Notes: generated by a model from the letters alone, not told the origin. A stretch of DNA of 64,000 nucleotides from Thermoactinomyces daqus (GCF_000763315.1 NZ_JPST01000036.1:26277-90276); one strand, 5' to 3'. Counted from the first letter of the stretch, positions 34,400 through 41,819 are shown. Numbers and translations: made by a program.

Positions 34400-34843
34400 T
34401 TGAATGACGAGATATTGGGGAAACTAAAGGAGATTGAAGCGAAACTTGACCAGATGGTTACATATGAAGAATTCAAACAAGTGGTCACCACATTGGAAAC
34501 CATTGTTGAAGGTGAAGTTTCTGCTTCTAAAGAAAAAGTGGAAGACAAAGCTGAAGCTGGTGACATGCTTCTAAAATCATTGCTGGACGGTTTGGAAACC
34601 AGGATCAACCGCAAGTTTGGCGTTATTGAAACAAATCAACTAACGATCATGGAAAACATAAATGGCCTATTGGAAAAGCTGGACAAGAAATTTGAACAGG
34701 ATGAAATTCACAAGGAAAAATTGAATGATCTGTTAGAAGAAATTGTGGATAAGCATAAAACATATGATGATACTTTCCGTTTCTTTGATGAGCGGTTAAG
34801 AACCCTCGATTTTATTATCAGAAGGAAATTGGGCGAATTATAA
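34400..34843 (+). CDS. Coiled-coil protein on the opposite strand (147 aa)
   Basis: One of only two plus-strand genes in the early block. Almost entirely helical with heptad repeats (EILGKLKEIEAKLDQMV, INGLLEKLDKKFEQDEI, LDDLL-type) and no enzyme motif. TTG 34400 follows the GGGGGAATGGAAA leader also used by minus-strand genes. Expression against the early operon suggests a separate, perhaps lysogenic, role; this is inference. A strong terminator follows. Confidence 0.6.
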   Translation: MNDEILGKLKEIEAKLDQMVTYEEFKQVVTTLETIVEGEVSASKEKVEDKAEAGDMLLKSLLDGLETRINRKFGVIETNQLTIMENINGLLEKLDKKFEQDEIHKEKLNDLLEEIVDKHKTYDDTFRFFDERLRTLDFIIRRKLGEL

Positions 34844-34850
34844 AAAGAGG

Positions 34851-34879
34851 AGGGAACCGTTTTTTGGTTCCCTTTTTTT
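34851..34879 (+). terminator. Intrinsic terminator
   Basis: Perfect 8-bp stem AGGGAACC/GGTTCCCT (34851-34858 with 34866-34873) and seven T; ends the plus-strand coiled-coil gene two bases before the convergent GIY-YIG gene. Confidence 0.8.
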
Positions 34880-34880
34880 G

Positions 34881-35555
34881 TCAATCCAGGTGTCTGTTTT
34901 TCAATTCAGCCAAGGCAAGCTTTGCATAATGTTCGCTGCATCCCGTTCTTTTCATCAAACTATGCCTTCCTACACGTCCAACTTCCCTTTTAATATCTAG
35001 TGCAGCAGCCATTAGTGCATTTAAATCTACTAGCACATTCTTGCTTTCCACTTTTATGTCGTTTTCCTTGGCTATTTCTTTAAAGGTGTTGGTTCCTTCT
35101 AATGTGCCTTTGAGAGATTGAAGTAGATAAATGTTATTCTGATGCGTTTTTATTTCCATGTCAATGATCACGTTAATGGCTTCAGTCACAGTTAATCCTA
35201 AGTTATAGCAATAATTTTTGAATTGGTGATATAGTGCATTACAAATTCTTTCATGCATATCTTTGTTATCTTCACAAGATTGCAACCGCATATTATATCC
35301 TTTATCATAGGCATCGAGTTTGTCAATCCATTTTTGCTCTTTAGCATCCAATGAGTCAACATCGCATATTTCTAAAATCTTGAAAGCAAAAGCACCAATT
35401 CCCATTGAATCATATGCTTTTTGTAGTTTGATTGAATGATGCTCACCTTTTGCTAGCATCGCCATGTGCTGTTGGAATCGTGCTTCAATGTTTTTACTCT
35501 GCCCAACGTAGCATTCACCAGTGACTGTATTTTCAATTGCGTAGATTCCAATCAT
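34881..35555 (-). CDS. GIY-YIG endonuclease with C-terminal HTH
   Basis: 224 aa. The nuclease domain opens with GIYAIENTVTGECYVGQSKNIEARFQQH (GIY and YVG motifs, Arg in helix), then YDSMGIGAFAFKILE and a WIDKLDAYDKGYN-type Asn, as in SegA-like phage endonucleases. The C-terminal 45 residues form a helix-turn-helix (KREVGRVGRHSLMKRTGCSE...) that is homologous to the C-terminus of the next gene. Could be a homing or host-DNA-degrading enzyme, or a nuclease directed to sites recognised by the shared HTH. Confidence 0.75.
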   Translation of the reverse strand: MIGIYAIENTVTGECYVGQSKNIEARFQQHMAMLAKGEHHSIKLQKAYDSMGIGAFAFKILEICDVDSLDAKEQKWIDKLDAYDKGYNMRLQSCEDNKDMHERICNALYHQFKNYCYNLGLTVTEAINVIIDMEIKTHQNNIYLLQSLKGTLEGTNTFKEIAKENDIKVESKNVLVDLNALMAAALDIKREVGRVGRHSLMKRTGCSEHYAKLALAELKNRHLD

Positions 35556-36770
35556 TTATACAACCTCCCTATTTTCTTCTTCCAATTGTTCCAGTGCTTT
35601 TAGTGCTCTTCTGGCCTGACCTTGTGTACATCCGGTCAATTTTTGCAATTTCACCCGGCCAATCTTCCCATGCTCTCTTTTATAACGTTTCGCCACTTCA
35701 ATGATTTCTGCCAATTCTTTTTCATCATCTACCAATTCATTGCCTACCATTTTTTCGTTACCGTTTGCTAACTTACCATTATCATTTACCATTTTTCCTT
35801 CTACCATTTTTTCTTTACCAATGTTACCGTCTACCAATTTATCATCTACCGTTTTTTCCTTACCAATATCAGCTACCATTTCATTACCTACCGTTTTACC
35901 GCCTACCGTTTTCTTACCGTTTGCTTTTCTTTCCGGTAGGCTTACCACTTTACCGGATTTACCACCTACCGTTTTGTCTACCGTTCTTACCATACCATCG
36001 TTACCGTTTTGTTGCTCATCTACCGTTTCTACCGTCATTGCTTGTCTTACCATTTCTTTATCGTCTACCGCTTCTTTGGATGGTAGGTCTACCGCTTCCC
36101 TACCGCTTACCGTTTCCTCTACCGTCTTACCACTACCATTTGTTTGCTTACCATTACCACTTACCACTCCTACCACTTCATTCGGTAGGCTACCGTCACT
36201 TACCGTTTCGTGTGGTAGGCTGTTACCACTTACCGTTTTATTCGATAGGTCATTATGGTATTGGCTACCGCCTACCATTTCGCTATTCAATGTGGTAGAT
36301 GGTTTGACTACCGCTTTTTTGGTGCTTACCATTTCATCTTCTTGCTCGCTACCGGATTCAGTTTCAATTCCAAACAGGTGTTTATTCTTCTCCATCCAAG
36401 TCAATAGTATTTTGATCAGAAGCAAAGCAACCACCGTTGAAGCTCCAACCGCTACACCTTCCCAATTCCCTACCTTTAAAGCATCACGAATATTTGACCA
36501 CAATGTAAAGGACAATCCAAAAATCAAACAAAACCATGGGGGAATACCTCTCCCCCGCGATTCGGTCAGCACAATCACAGACAAAATGAAAACTGTATCT
36601 AGCGAAACCACACCCACATGATAGAGTAGGGGAGATGGGAAGTATACTAAATCCATAAACAATTGTAAACAATGCACATAGCTAATAATCACATTACAAA
36701 GCAAAATGAGGTAAGCACCAAAGCGAACGACATAGAAAACTTTCTTTTCTTTCTTTCTTTTCGCTTTCAC
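35556..36770 (-). CDS. Four-span membrane protein with repeat linker and C-terminal HTH (DUF2637-like)
   Basis: About 404 aa. Residues 10-145 hold four hydrophobic spans (VVRFGAYLILLCNVIISYVHC, VVSLDTVFILSVIVL, PPWFCLIFGLSFTLW, VVALLLIKILLTWM), similar to the DUF2637 membrane module known from actinobacterial plasmid-spread (Spd-like) proteins. A hydrophilic linker of about 200 residues made of TV/MV/GK/GN units follows, encoded by the TACC repeat array. The end (HGKIGRVKLQKLTGCTQGQ...) is an HTH shared with the adjacent GIY-YIG gene. GTG 36770 follows GGGGGATCGAAAG. It would tether DNA to the membrane if the HTH binds; this is inference. Confidence 0.6.
   Translation of the reverse strand: MKAKRKKEKKVFYVVRFGAYLILLCNVIISYVHCLQLFMDLVYFPSPLLYHVGVVSLDTVFILSVIVLTESRGRGIPPWFCLIFGLSFTLWSNIRDALKVGNWEGVAVGASTVVALLLIKILLTWMEKNKHLFGIETESGSEQEDEMVSTKKAVVKPSTTLNSEMVGGSQYHNDLSNKTVSGNSLPHETVSDGSLPNEVVGVVSGNGKQTNGSGKTVEETVSGREAVDLPSKEAVDDKEMVRQAMTVETVDEQQNGNDGMVRTVDKTVGGKSGKVVSLPERKANGKKTVGGKTVGNEMVADIGKEKTVDDKLVDGNIGKEKMVEGKMVNDNGKLANGNEKMVGNELVDDEKELAEIIEVAKRYKREHGKIGRVKLQKLTGCTQGQARRALKALEQLEEENREVV
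35728..36355. repeat. Array of about 48 TACC(A/G) motifs within the membrane-protein gene
   Basis: By hand count about 48 TACCA/TACCG words (GGTA on the coding strand) in about 630 bases, roughly one per 13 bases with irregular spacing, plus a few in reverse. On the coding strand they fall in two different codon phases (xTG-GTA giving M/L/V-Val, and AAC-GGT-A giving Asn-Gly), so the DNA word, not the peptide, is what repeats. Confidence 0.8.
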
Positions 36771-36801
36771 CTTTCGATCCCCCATTTATATAAAATTAGG
36801 T

Positions 36802-36821
36802 GGGAACCTTTGGAGGTTCCC
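36802..36821 (-). terminator. Hairpin between exonuclease and membrane-protein genes
   Basis: 7-bp stem GGGAACC/GGTTCCC (36802-36808 with 36815-36821), 6-base loop, then ACCTAATTTT on the minus strand. Weak T-run. Confidence 0.5.
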
Positions 36822-37804
36822 TAACTTGTTTTCTTTAACTCTTCCCTGGAAATGATTTTTGTGTAATCATTCGGCACATAATAAATCGGCCGTTCAGGTG
36901 AAGCCACAATTAAGTTTGTATAATCTTTTTCGTGCAATCCTTTTTTCCGCAACTCCTCTTTCAAAATCCTAAATAATTCAACTTCAGCTTCCACATCGTT
37001 CATAGCTTGATGTAACCGTCCATGTTCAATTCCATATCGCTCAACTAAATTTCCCAAACTTGCTTTACCTTCAGGATCAGCAAGAATTGCCATTGACCGG
37101 GTACAAATAAACCGTTCAACTGGAATGTGCTTATGGTATCGGGAAAGGAAACCAAGATCAAATTGTGCATTATGAGCAACAACAATTGAATCACCAATGA
37201 AACCATCCAAACATTGAAGTGCTAATTGTTCAAGCATTCCTGACTTTAAATCAACTTCATTAATTCCTGTAATTTCTTTTATATGGTCACTCAATGTAAT
37301 CCCATCATTTAATGCAACTAAAGTGTGGAACTTTCCGATTTCATTCAGTCTTTTGTCAAGTTTAACCGCTGCAATTTCTATTACCTGATCACTTTTATAA
37401 TCTAAACCTGTAGTTTCTACATCATATACAACATATGTTTTCGTTCCCATGTAATCCATCTCCTTCTTTTCCCCACAATAGGATTTTGAAATTTTGTGAA
37501 GTGATGCCTTCAAATCGTGATGAATTTTTCCTTTTGACAAACCTGTTTCAACTTCAATTTCATTAACTTCAAACTGCTTTTCATAAAAATAATAGATCAC
37601 TTGTTTTTCTGTCTTGGTCAATCCTGCATTCCGAATTACACGTTGAAGATCAACCACAAAATCAATGCAAGCATGATTTTGATATTTTTCAACGTGTAAT
37701 TTATGGATATCCCGTAATGCTGCATGCACGCCACTTGTTTTATTCATTGGATATCGCAATTCTAATTGCTTCATCTGGTGTTCTGTGTTATATCCAACAG
37801 CCAT
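36821..37804 (-). CDS. HTH-fused DEDDh 3'-5' exonuclease (DnaQ-like)
   Basis: 327 aa. An N-terminal sigma region 4-like HTH (about 50-105: GLTKTEKQVIYYFYEKQFEVNEI, TGLSKGKIHHDLKASL) is joined to a complete DnaQ-type exonuclease: VVYDVETTGLD (DEDD motif 1), VVAHNAQFDLGFLSRY (motif 2), and LHQAMNDVEAEVELF (His-x4-Asp motif 3). It may act as proofreading or mismatch-trimming nuclease; the HTH is an unusual addition. AAAGGAGATG precedes ATG 37804. Confidence 0.82.
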   Translation of the reverse strand: MAVGYNTEHQMKQLELRYPMNKTSGVHAALRDIHKLHVEKYQNHACIDFVVDLQRVIRNAGLTKTEKQVIYYFYEKQFEVNEIEVETGLSKGKIHHDLKASLHKISKSYCGEKKEMDYMGTKTYVVYDVETTGLDYKSDQVIEIAAVKLDKRLNEIGKFHTLVALNDGITLSDHIKEITGINEVDLKSGMLEQLALQCLDGFIGDSIVVAHNAQFDLGFLSRYHKHIPVERFICTRSMAILADPEGKASLGNLVERYGIEHGRLHQAMNDVEAEVELFRILKEELRKKGLHEKDYTNLIVASPERPIYYVPNDYTKIISREELKKTS

Positions 37805-37810
37805 ATCCTT

Positions 37811-37963
37811 TCATCTCCTTTGCTTTAACCATTCATTTTCCTGCAACTTCTTTATTGAAATTGAGGCCTTATGAATGTTTTCCATCTGTTTTTTAATTTG
37901 TTTAATTTCTGGTTTCAATTCTTCCATTTCTTTAATTAAATCCTGATATATTTTTCTATCCAA
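37811..37963 (-). CDS. Small coiled-coil protein (50 aa)
   Basis: Helical basic peptide (DRKIYQDLIKEMEELKPEIKQIKKQM). TTG 37963 is chosen because GGAGG lies eight bases ahead; an ATG at 38014 would start inside the divergent promoter region without a ribosome site. Lies directly ahead of the exonuclease gene. Confidence 0.5.
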   Translation of the reverse strand: MDRKIYQDLIKEMEELKPEIKQIKKQMENIHKASISIKKLQENEWLKQRR

Positions 37964-37992
37964 TCGTGATCCCTCCATTAGGCGGCATAAGT

Positions 37993-38021
37993 TTGTCAAT
38001 TTGTTCAATTTCATCTATAAT
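37993..38021 (+). promoter_or_regulatory. Sigma-A promoter for the plus-strand gene at 38060
   Basis: TTGTCA (37993-37998), exactly 17 bases, TATAAT (38016-38021), 39 bases before the ATG. One of the best consensus promoters in the window, and it opposes the early operon. Confidence 0.8.
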
Positions 38022-38059
38022 GTAAGCAGTCAGTGATAATTGGAAGGTAAGGTGATTAG

Positions 38060-38443
38060 ATGCCAATCATCCCTTTTAACAATGAAGATTTTAAGTCGAC
38101 TGGTGAAATGGTCGTGACGGTTGATAAAAACAGAAGGATTTATATCAACCGTCAGGTTCAACGTTATTTTGATGCAGTTGAAAAACCGATTAAACTTTAT
38201 TTAGGTTATGATCCAGTTAATAAAAGAATTGCACTTGCAAAACCTGATGTGGTGAGACTTACGAACCACAGACCAGTTCAGTTCAACAAAGCAGGTTTCA
38301 TAAGTGCTAGAACCTTCATTGATAGGTTTAAGATTGAATATAAAGATGGACCATATCATTATATTTATGACGGCAAAGAAAATGGTTGGCTAACCTTTCG
38401 GCTCCAAGGTTATGAAGCACCGGATCAGCCAACCAAAAGTTGA
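38060..38443 (+). CDS. Plus-strand phage protein with own strong promoter (127 aa)
   Basis: Not recognised with certainty. The N-terminal half has GEMVVTVDKNRRIYINRQVQRYF, a swapped-hairpin-like basic beta segment that recalls AbrB-type folds, then a beta-rich half ending in GYEAPDQ. A consensus promoter directly upstream and orientation against all neighbours make it a candidate for expression in the lysogen. Ends four bases before the convergent kinase gene. Confidence 0.6.
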   Translation: MPIIPFNNEDFKSTGEMVVTVDKNRRIYINRQVQRYFDAVEKPIKLYLGYDPVNKRIALAKPDVVRLTNHRPVQFNKAGFISARTFIDRFKIEYKDGPYHYIYDGKENGWLTFRLQGYEAPDQPTKS

Positions 38444-38446
38444 ACA

Positions 38447-39079
38447 TCAAAGCAATAAATGAGCACCTATTTTAATAGCGTGGTACGTCCAAATAAGGTC
38501 TTCTTGTGATTCTGTCAGCGGTTGTGAATTATCAATCAATGCATCATAAGCCAAAATATCAATCCATTTTTCCGTTTCATGGTTCAGCAGATCATAAGTT
38601 GGTTCAACGCCACGTGCCTTAATTCTTTCCATTCTTTTTACAACGTCACATTCAATTTTGATTACTGGAAAATCGTACTGAAAACAGAACAACCGTTCAT
38701 TCGGTTGTCTTAAATCCGTAATCACAAATTTTCGATTGCCAAATTCATATTGGCGATAAAGATTACAAATCAAACAATCAATCCAAATGTCTTCATATTC
38801 TTTTCTGCAATTTTGGCCAAACCATTGATATAGATGTTGTGGTTTTGGTTCCTTTGGTATCCCCGTCATTTTATGTGCATAATGTTTCAACCAATTCCCA
38901 AAAGACGTTTGTACATGACCAAATTTTTCAGATAAAAAATTGGCAAGCGTATCTTTGCCGCTTGCCATTTTACCCATAAAAGCAATGACTTCAATTTTAT
39001 CTAGGAAATCTAGATAAGGAACTTTTGATTTTTCACGAATTTCAGCAACCACATTCTTGAAATCAAGATCAATGTTCAT
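38447..39079 (-). CDS. Deoxynucleoside monophosphate kinase-like P-loop protein
   Basis: 210 aa. P-loop FMGKMASGKDTLANFL (about 30-45), FVITDLRQPNERLF (Walker B and lid Arg-Gln-Pro-Asn) and VIKIECDVVKRMERIKARG, as in phage dNMP kinases. It would phosphorylate dNMPs from degraded host DNA for the pool served by the ribonucleotide reductase and dUTPase. ATG 39079 follows GGAGG at seven bases. Confidence 0.75.
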   Translation of the reverse strand: MNIDLDFKNVVAEIREKSKVPYLDFLDKIEVIAFMGKMASGKDTLANFLSEKFGHVQTSFGNWLKHYAHKMTGIPKEPKPQHLYQWFGQNCRKEYEDIWIDCLICNLYRQYEFGNRKFVITDLRQPNERLFCFQYDFPVIKIECDVVKRMERIKARGVEPTYDLLNHETEKWIDILAYDALIDNSQPLTESQEDLIWTYHAIKIGAHLLL

Positions 39080-39092
39080 CTTCATTCCTCCA

Positions 39093-39998
39093 TTACCAGA
39101 TAGATTTTTGCTTTCCAAACTTTTCACGGAAAAATTCTTCAATGTCAGCATCCCAAATTTTATTTAAACCATGAGAAATAACACCATCATAAGCACCTTC
39201 ATCATCATAACCATATCGATCAATCAATTCCTGCTGATATTCCTTACCACCACCAACTTCAAACAGCAATTCTGCAAAGGTGGTTTTCTTTTTTCTCAAC
39301 TTTTTCTGAACATCTTTCCACTCCTTTGTGTGCGGTCCGTAAAGTTCATAAACCGTTTCCCATAATTCAGGATCAACAGCATGACAGAGTGCAAACATCC
39401 CTTTCACAACTTCAACCGTTAACCCTTGGGCTCCGACTTCAAAAATTCTTTGTGGGAAAAGTGCTTGAATCAAGGTTTGAAAGTTGAACTGAAGTTTGAA
39501 GGTGTTCATGTTTGCATTAACTGGCATTGCTGCACGGGCAACCTGTGGTGATTCACCTGCATCAATTAAATCATGATATGCATACATTGATTCCTTAATT
39601 TTTTCAGCAACTAATTCTTTATTTTTTATTTTGTCCATCGGCAACGTGCATGAAGTAGAAATCAAAGCACGATTTCCACCTGCAACTCTCATATTCATTG
39701 TTTTGTACGTAATTAGATGATCGTACACCTGCTTTGCTACATCGTAAAATTTGAATGTAGCAGTTTCACCACGGAAAATTTCAAGTGCATGACCTAGTTT
39801 TAATATATTCAACGGTCGTCTAATGTTGTCTGTATCAGGTTTCCCAAGATAAATTGCAGCAGAATCTGCAAGGTTTAAACGGTCAGGATCAGAATATCTG
39901 TAAAGCTCAATCTGGAATGTGCCATTATCATAAACCAAATTTCCCTGCTCATTCTTTTTAATAAATTTCCCCATTTCCTGGATCATTGCTTTATTCAT
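39093..39998 (-). CDS. ThyX-like protein (divergent flavin-dependent thymidylate synthase)
   Basis: 301 aa. The second half matches the ThyX layout: SPQVARAAMPVNANMNTF...FNFQTLIQALFPQRIFEVGAQGLTVEVVKGM (cf. AR-x-LP, N-x-R-x-L, R-x4-AQ-x-EI). The RHR-x3-S motif of typical ThyX appears only as GGNRALISTS, so catalytic residues differ; it may be an active variant or a related enzyme. It sits among dUTPase, dNMP kinase and ribonucleotide reductase, which fits dTMP supply. ATG 39998 is preceded by AAAGTGGTGG. Confidence 0.5.
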   Translation of the reverse strand: MNKAMIQEMGKFIKKNEQGNLVYDNGTFQIELYRYSDPDRLNLADSAAIYLGKPDTDNIRRPLNILKLGHALEIFRGETATFKFYDVAKQVYDHLITYKTMNMRVAGGNRALISTSCTLPMDKIKNKELVAEKIKESMYAYHDLIDAGESPQVARAAMPVNANMNTFKLQFNFQTLIQALFPQRIFEVGAQGLTVEVVKGMFALCHAVDPELWETVYELYGPHTKEWKDVQKKLRKKKTTFAELLFEVGGGKEYQQELIDRYGYDDEGAYDGVISHGLNKIWDADIEEFFREKFGKQKSIW

Positions 39999-40221
39999 CT
40001 TTACCACCACTTTCTTCTTGAGTAAAGAAAACTTGGTTTGCTTGATCCCGTAAGTCTTGGAATTCATAGTACAGTTTTAGTTTATACATGGCACGTTCTT
40101 CTTTTGAACCTCTTGTCTTGTCTCTTTTAGATAAACGGTTTCTGGCTTCTTTCAACCTTTTTTTAGTTGTGTGATAAACCATTCCATGGTTAATCTCATT
40201 TATCCGTTTTTCTTTGTTCAT
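39991..40221 (-). CDS. Small basic helical protein (76 aa)
   Basis: Not recognised. Lys/Arg-rich helical chain (MVYHTTKKRLKEARNRLSKRDKTRG) ending in an acidic tail. Overlaps its neighbours on both sides (8 bases with the ThyX-like gene), so translation is coupled. Confidence 0.5.
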   Translation of the reverse strand: MNKEKRINEINHGMVYHTTKKRLKEARNRLSKRDKTRGSKEERAMYKLKLYYEFQDLRDQANQVFFTQEESGGKDE

Positions 40222-40462
40222 CTTCTCTAACCTCCATAAAAGTAATTAGAAAATCCAAAGCTGAAACAACATCTTTAGCCAATTTCCTCAAACATTCAAT
40301 TTTATCCTCAACAGGTGCTTCTCTGTCTGCACGGGCAATAATTTCACCGTCCATCAATATTTGAACCTCAAACTTTGACGTTTTATGATCATTCCATAAT
40401 CGTTCATACTCACGTAAAAATTCAGCTTGGTTTTTCTTATTGCTGAACATTTCATTTTCCAT
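40196..40462 (-). CDS. Hypothetical phage protein (88 aa)
   Basis: Not recognised. Alpha/beta protein (FLREYERLWNDHKTSKFEVQILMDGEIIARADREAP). ATG 40462 follows AAGGAGGAG. Overlaps the next gene by 26 bases. Confidence 0.5.
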   Translation of the reverse strand: MENEMFSNKKNQAEFLREYERLWNDHKTSKFEVQILMDGEIIARADREAPVEDKIECLRKLAKDVVSALDFLITFMEVREDEQRKTDK

Positions 40463-40550
40463 TTCCCACTCCTCCTTTTAATCAAATGGTTCAATATCAT
40501 CTTTATCAGAGAACTGACGAAGCATGATATTCACCACCTTTAAAAGAAAT

Positions 40551-40574
40551 GGACGGGAAGAAAATTCCCCGTCC
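40551..40574 (-). terminator. Hairpin after dUTPase gene
   Basis: 7-bp stem GGACGGG/CCCGTCC (40551-40557 with 40568-40574) one base past the stop; the T-run is weak (ATTTCTTTT), so partial termination is likely. Confidence 0.55.
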
Positions 40575-41018
40575 TTAAATGTTTGTGCTACCGAACCCAC
40601 CACCCCTATCATAGCCTGTAAGTTCATCAACAACTACAATTTTTGCAATAATGATTTCTTTGATCAAAGCTTGTGCTATCCTGTCACCATCGTGAACAAT
40701 AAAATCATTTTCACCATGATTGATGAGAATCACCCCAACCTCATTTTTAAATCCATGGTCTACAGTCCCCGGCGAATTAAGAACCGTAATTCCGTGTTTC
40801 AATGCCAAACCTGAACGTGGACGAATCTGCAGTTCATAACCAAATGGAACTGCAACAGCAATTCCCGTCCCAATAACAGCATGTTTGCCTGCTTCAATAA
40901 CCATCGTTCCATCTGGAATTCTTGCATGCAGATCAAACCCTGCACTTCCAAATTTCTGATATTCAGGAACCAAAGATGCATCAGAAAGAAGTTTCACTTC
41001 CAATTTTGCATGTTTCAT
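40575..41018 (-). CDS. dut: dUTP pyrophosphatase (trimeric dUTPase)
   Basis: 147 aa. All five trimeric dUTPase motifs are visible: AGFDLHARI (1), RPRSGLALKHGI (2), GTVDHGFKNEV (3, with SPGTVD), DRIAQALI (4) and a C-terminal GYDRGGGFGSTN (5, ATP-loop-like arm). It hydrolyses dUTP to dUMP, preventing uracil incorporation and feeding thymidylate synthesis. ATGA overlap with the small gene upstream. Confidence 0.93.
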   Translation of the reverse strand: MKHAKLEVKLLSDASLVPEYQKFGSAGFDLHARIPDGTMVIEAGKHAVIGTGIAVAVPFGYELQIRPRSGLALKHGITVLNSPGTVDHGFKNEVGVILINHGENDFIVHDGDRIAQALIKEIIIAKIVVVDELTGYDRGGGFGSTNI

Positions 41019-41185
41019 TTTTCATCTTCCCCTTTATCTGGAATAATTCTAATACCATGAATCGTCAACCAAACACCAGAACCAACTAACCTATCGAAAA
41101 TGTGATTTAAAACAAAAGCTTCTGCTTCACGTTCAGTTCTAGGTGTGAAACCTAGAAAATGAATAGACAAGTTTACTTTAGCCAT
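41015..41185 (-). CDS. Small hypothetical protein (56 aa)
   Basis: A short gene with ATGA coupling to dut and TGATG coupling to the gene before it. Begins MAKVNLSIHFLGFTPRT and ends GEDEK. A compact alpha/beta protein; not recognised. The exact start-stop overlaps on both sides support it as real. Confidence 0.55.
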   Translation of the reverse strand: MAKVNLSIHFLGFTPRTEREAEAFVLNHIFDRLVGSGVWLTIHGIRIIPDKGEDEK

Positions 41186-41316
41186 CATTTTTCGTCTTCA
41201 CCTTTGCTTCTGTAGATTTTTTCATAACGATCTAAGTTAAGATTTCCAACCACAAATTCAGATTCATCAATTTCACCATTCTGATATAATTCATATAGTT
41301 CTTCAAATTTGGTCAT
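41185..41316 (-). CDS. Small hypothetical protein (43 aa)
   Basis: Acidic SHOCT-like short helix pair (MTKFEELYELYQNGEIDESEF). ATGA overlap with the upstream LigA-related gene and TGATG overlap with the next gene show an operon of tightly coupled small genes. Ends with the same GEDEK as its neighbour. Confidence 0.5.
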   Translation of the reverse strand: MTKFEELYELYQNGEIDESEFVVGNLNLDRYEKIYRSKGEDEK

Positions 41317-41717
41317 GGGTTGTTTCCTCCTTTGATTTGATCAAGTAAACCTTTTTCCTTCAACCATTCAACAGAGGATTTTAATCGTCGTGCAGCTTCA
41401 ACAATTTCAGGAAGATGAATTGGAAGGTCAAAACCACTTGTTGTTTCTGTGTAATCTTTGAAATATTCATGATAAATAACTTCCTTCGATAGTTCGGAAA
41501 AAGTTTTTTGAAGCAATTGAAGATCCTTCCCTAATTGGTCATATGTGTGATCATCAATTTCAGTATGATTCATTCGATAATAAAGGCAGCTATGAACCAA
41601 AATCTGTTTTCGTCTACGTTTGATCAACTCCTTAATCAAATCATTAAGGTTTGCATCTTTCATAAAGGTTTTCTTCATTCGGTTTAATTCTTGTTTTAAA
41701 TGTGTTGGAAGTTTCAT
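41313..41717 (-). CDS. LigA-related protein (NAD-ligase domain Ia-like)
   Basis: 134 aa, against about 670 for LigA. LIKELIKRRRKQILVHSCLYYRMNHTEIDDHTYDQLGKDLQLL carries the tyrosine/His-rich NMN-binding helix pattern of the ligase N-terminal Ia domain (Y-Y...D-x-x-YD-x-L). No adenylation domain follows, so it cannot ligate alone; related stand-alone proteins are known in phages. First gene behind early promoter P2. Confidence 0.65.
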   Translation of the reverse strand: MKLPTHLKQELNRMKKTFMKDANLNDLIKELIKRRRKQILVHSCLYYRMNHTEIDDHTYDQLGKDLQLLQKTFSELSKEVIYHEYFKDYTETTSGFDLPIHLPEIVEAARRLKSSVEWLKEKGLLDQIKGGNNP

Positions 41718-41734
41718 TTATTTTTTCCCTCCTC

Positions 41735-41763
41735 ATTATATATATGGGGAACAAATCGACCAA
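41735..41763 (-). promoter_or_regulatory. Early promoter P2
   Basis: Minus strand: -35 TTGGTC (41758-41763), 17-base spacer with GTTCCCCATATA, -10 TATAAT (41735-41740); upstream TTATGTCACT. The most diverged -35 of the four copies. Confidence 0.8.
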
Positions 41764-41779
41764 AAGTGACATAAAAAGA

Positions 41780-41808
41780 AAAAAAATTCCCGGCCTAGAT
41801 TGACCGGG
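41780..41808 (-). terminator. Intrinsic terminator of the nrdJ transcript
   Basis: Minus-strand stem CCCGG/CCGGG (41804-41808 with 41789-41793), loop of 10, then AATTTTTTTT. Confidence 0.7.
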
Positions 41809-41819
41809 TGTTGTTTTCA

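Noticed and set aside
35728-36355. TACC array considered as CRISPR
   Set aside because: Repeat units are 5-6 bases with irregular 4-20 base gaps, inside a coding frame; no cas genes.
35701-36621. 306-codon plus-strand open frame opposite the membrane-protein gene
   Set aside because: Product is a Ser/Thr/Pro/Leu repeat shadow of the TACC array; no start signals; membrane protein frame has real domains.
40496-40545. 15-codon minus-strand frame with a good AAAGGTGGTG site
   Set aside because: Too short to support as a gene; may be a leader peptide but nothing shows this.
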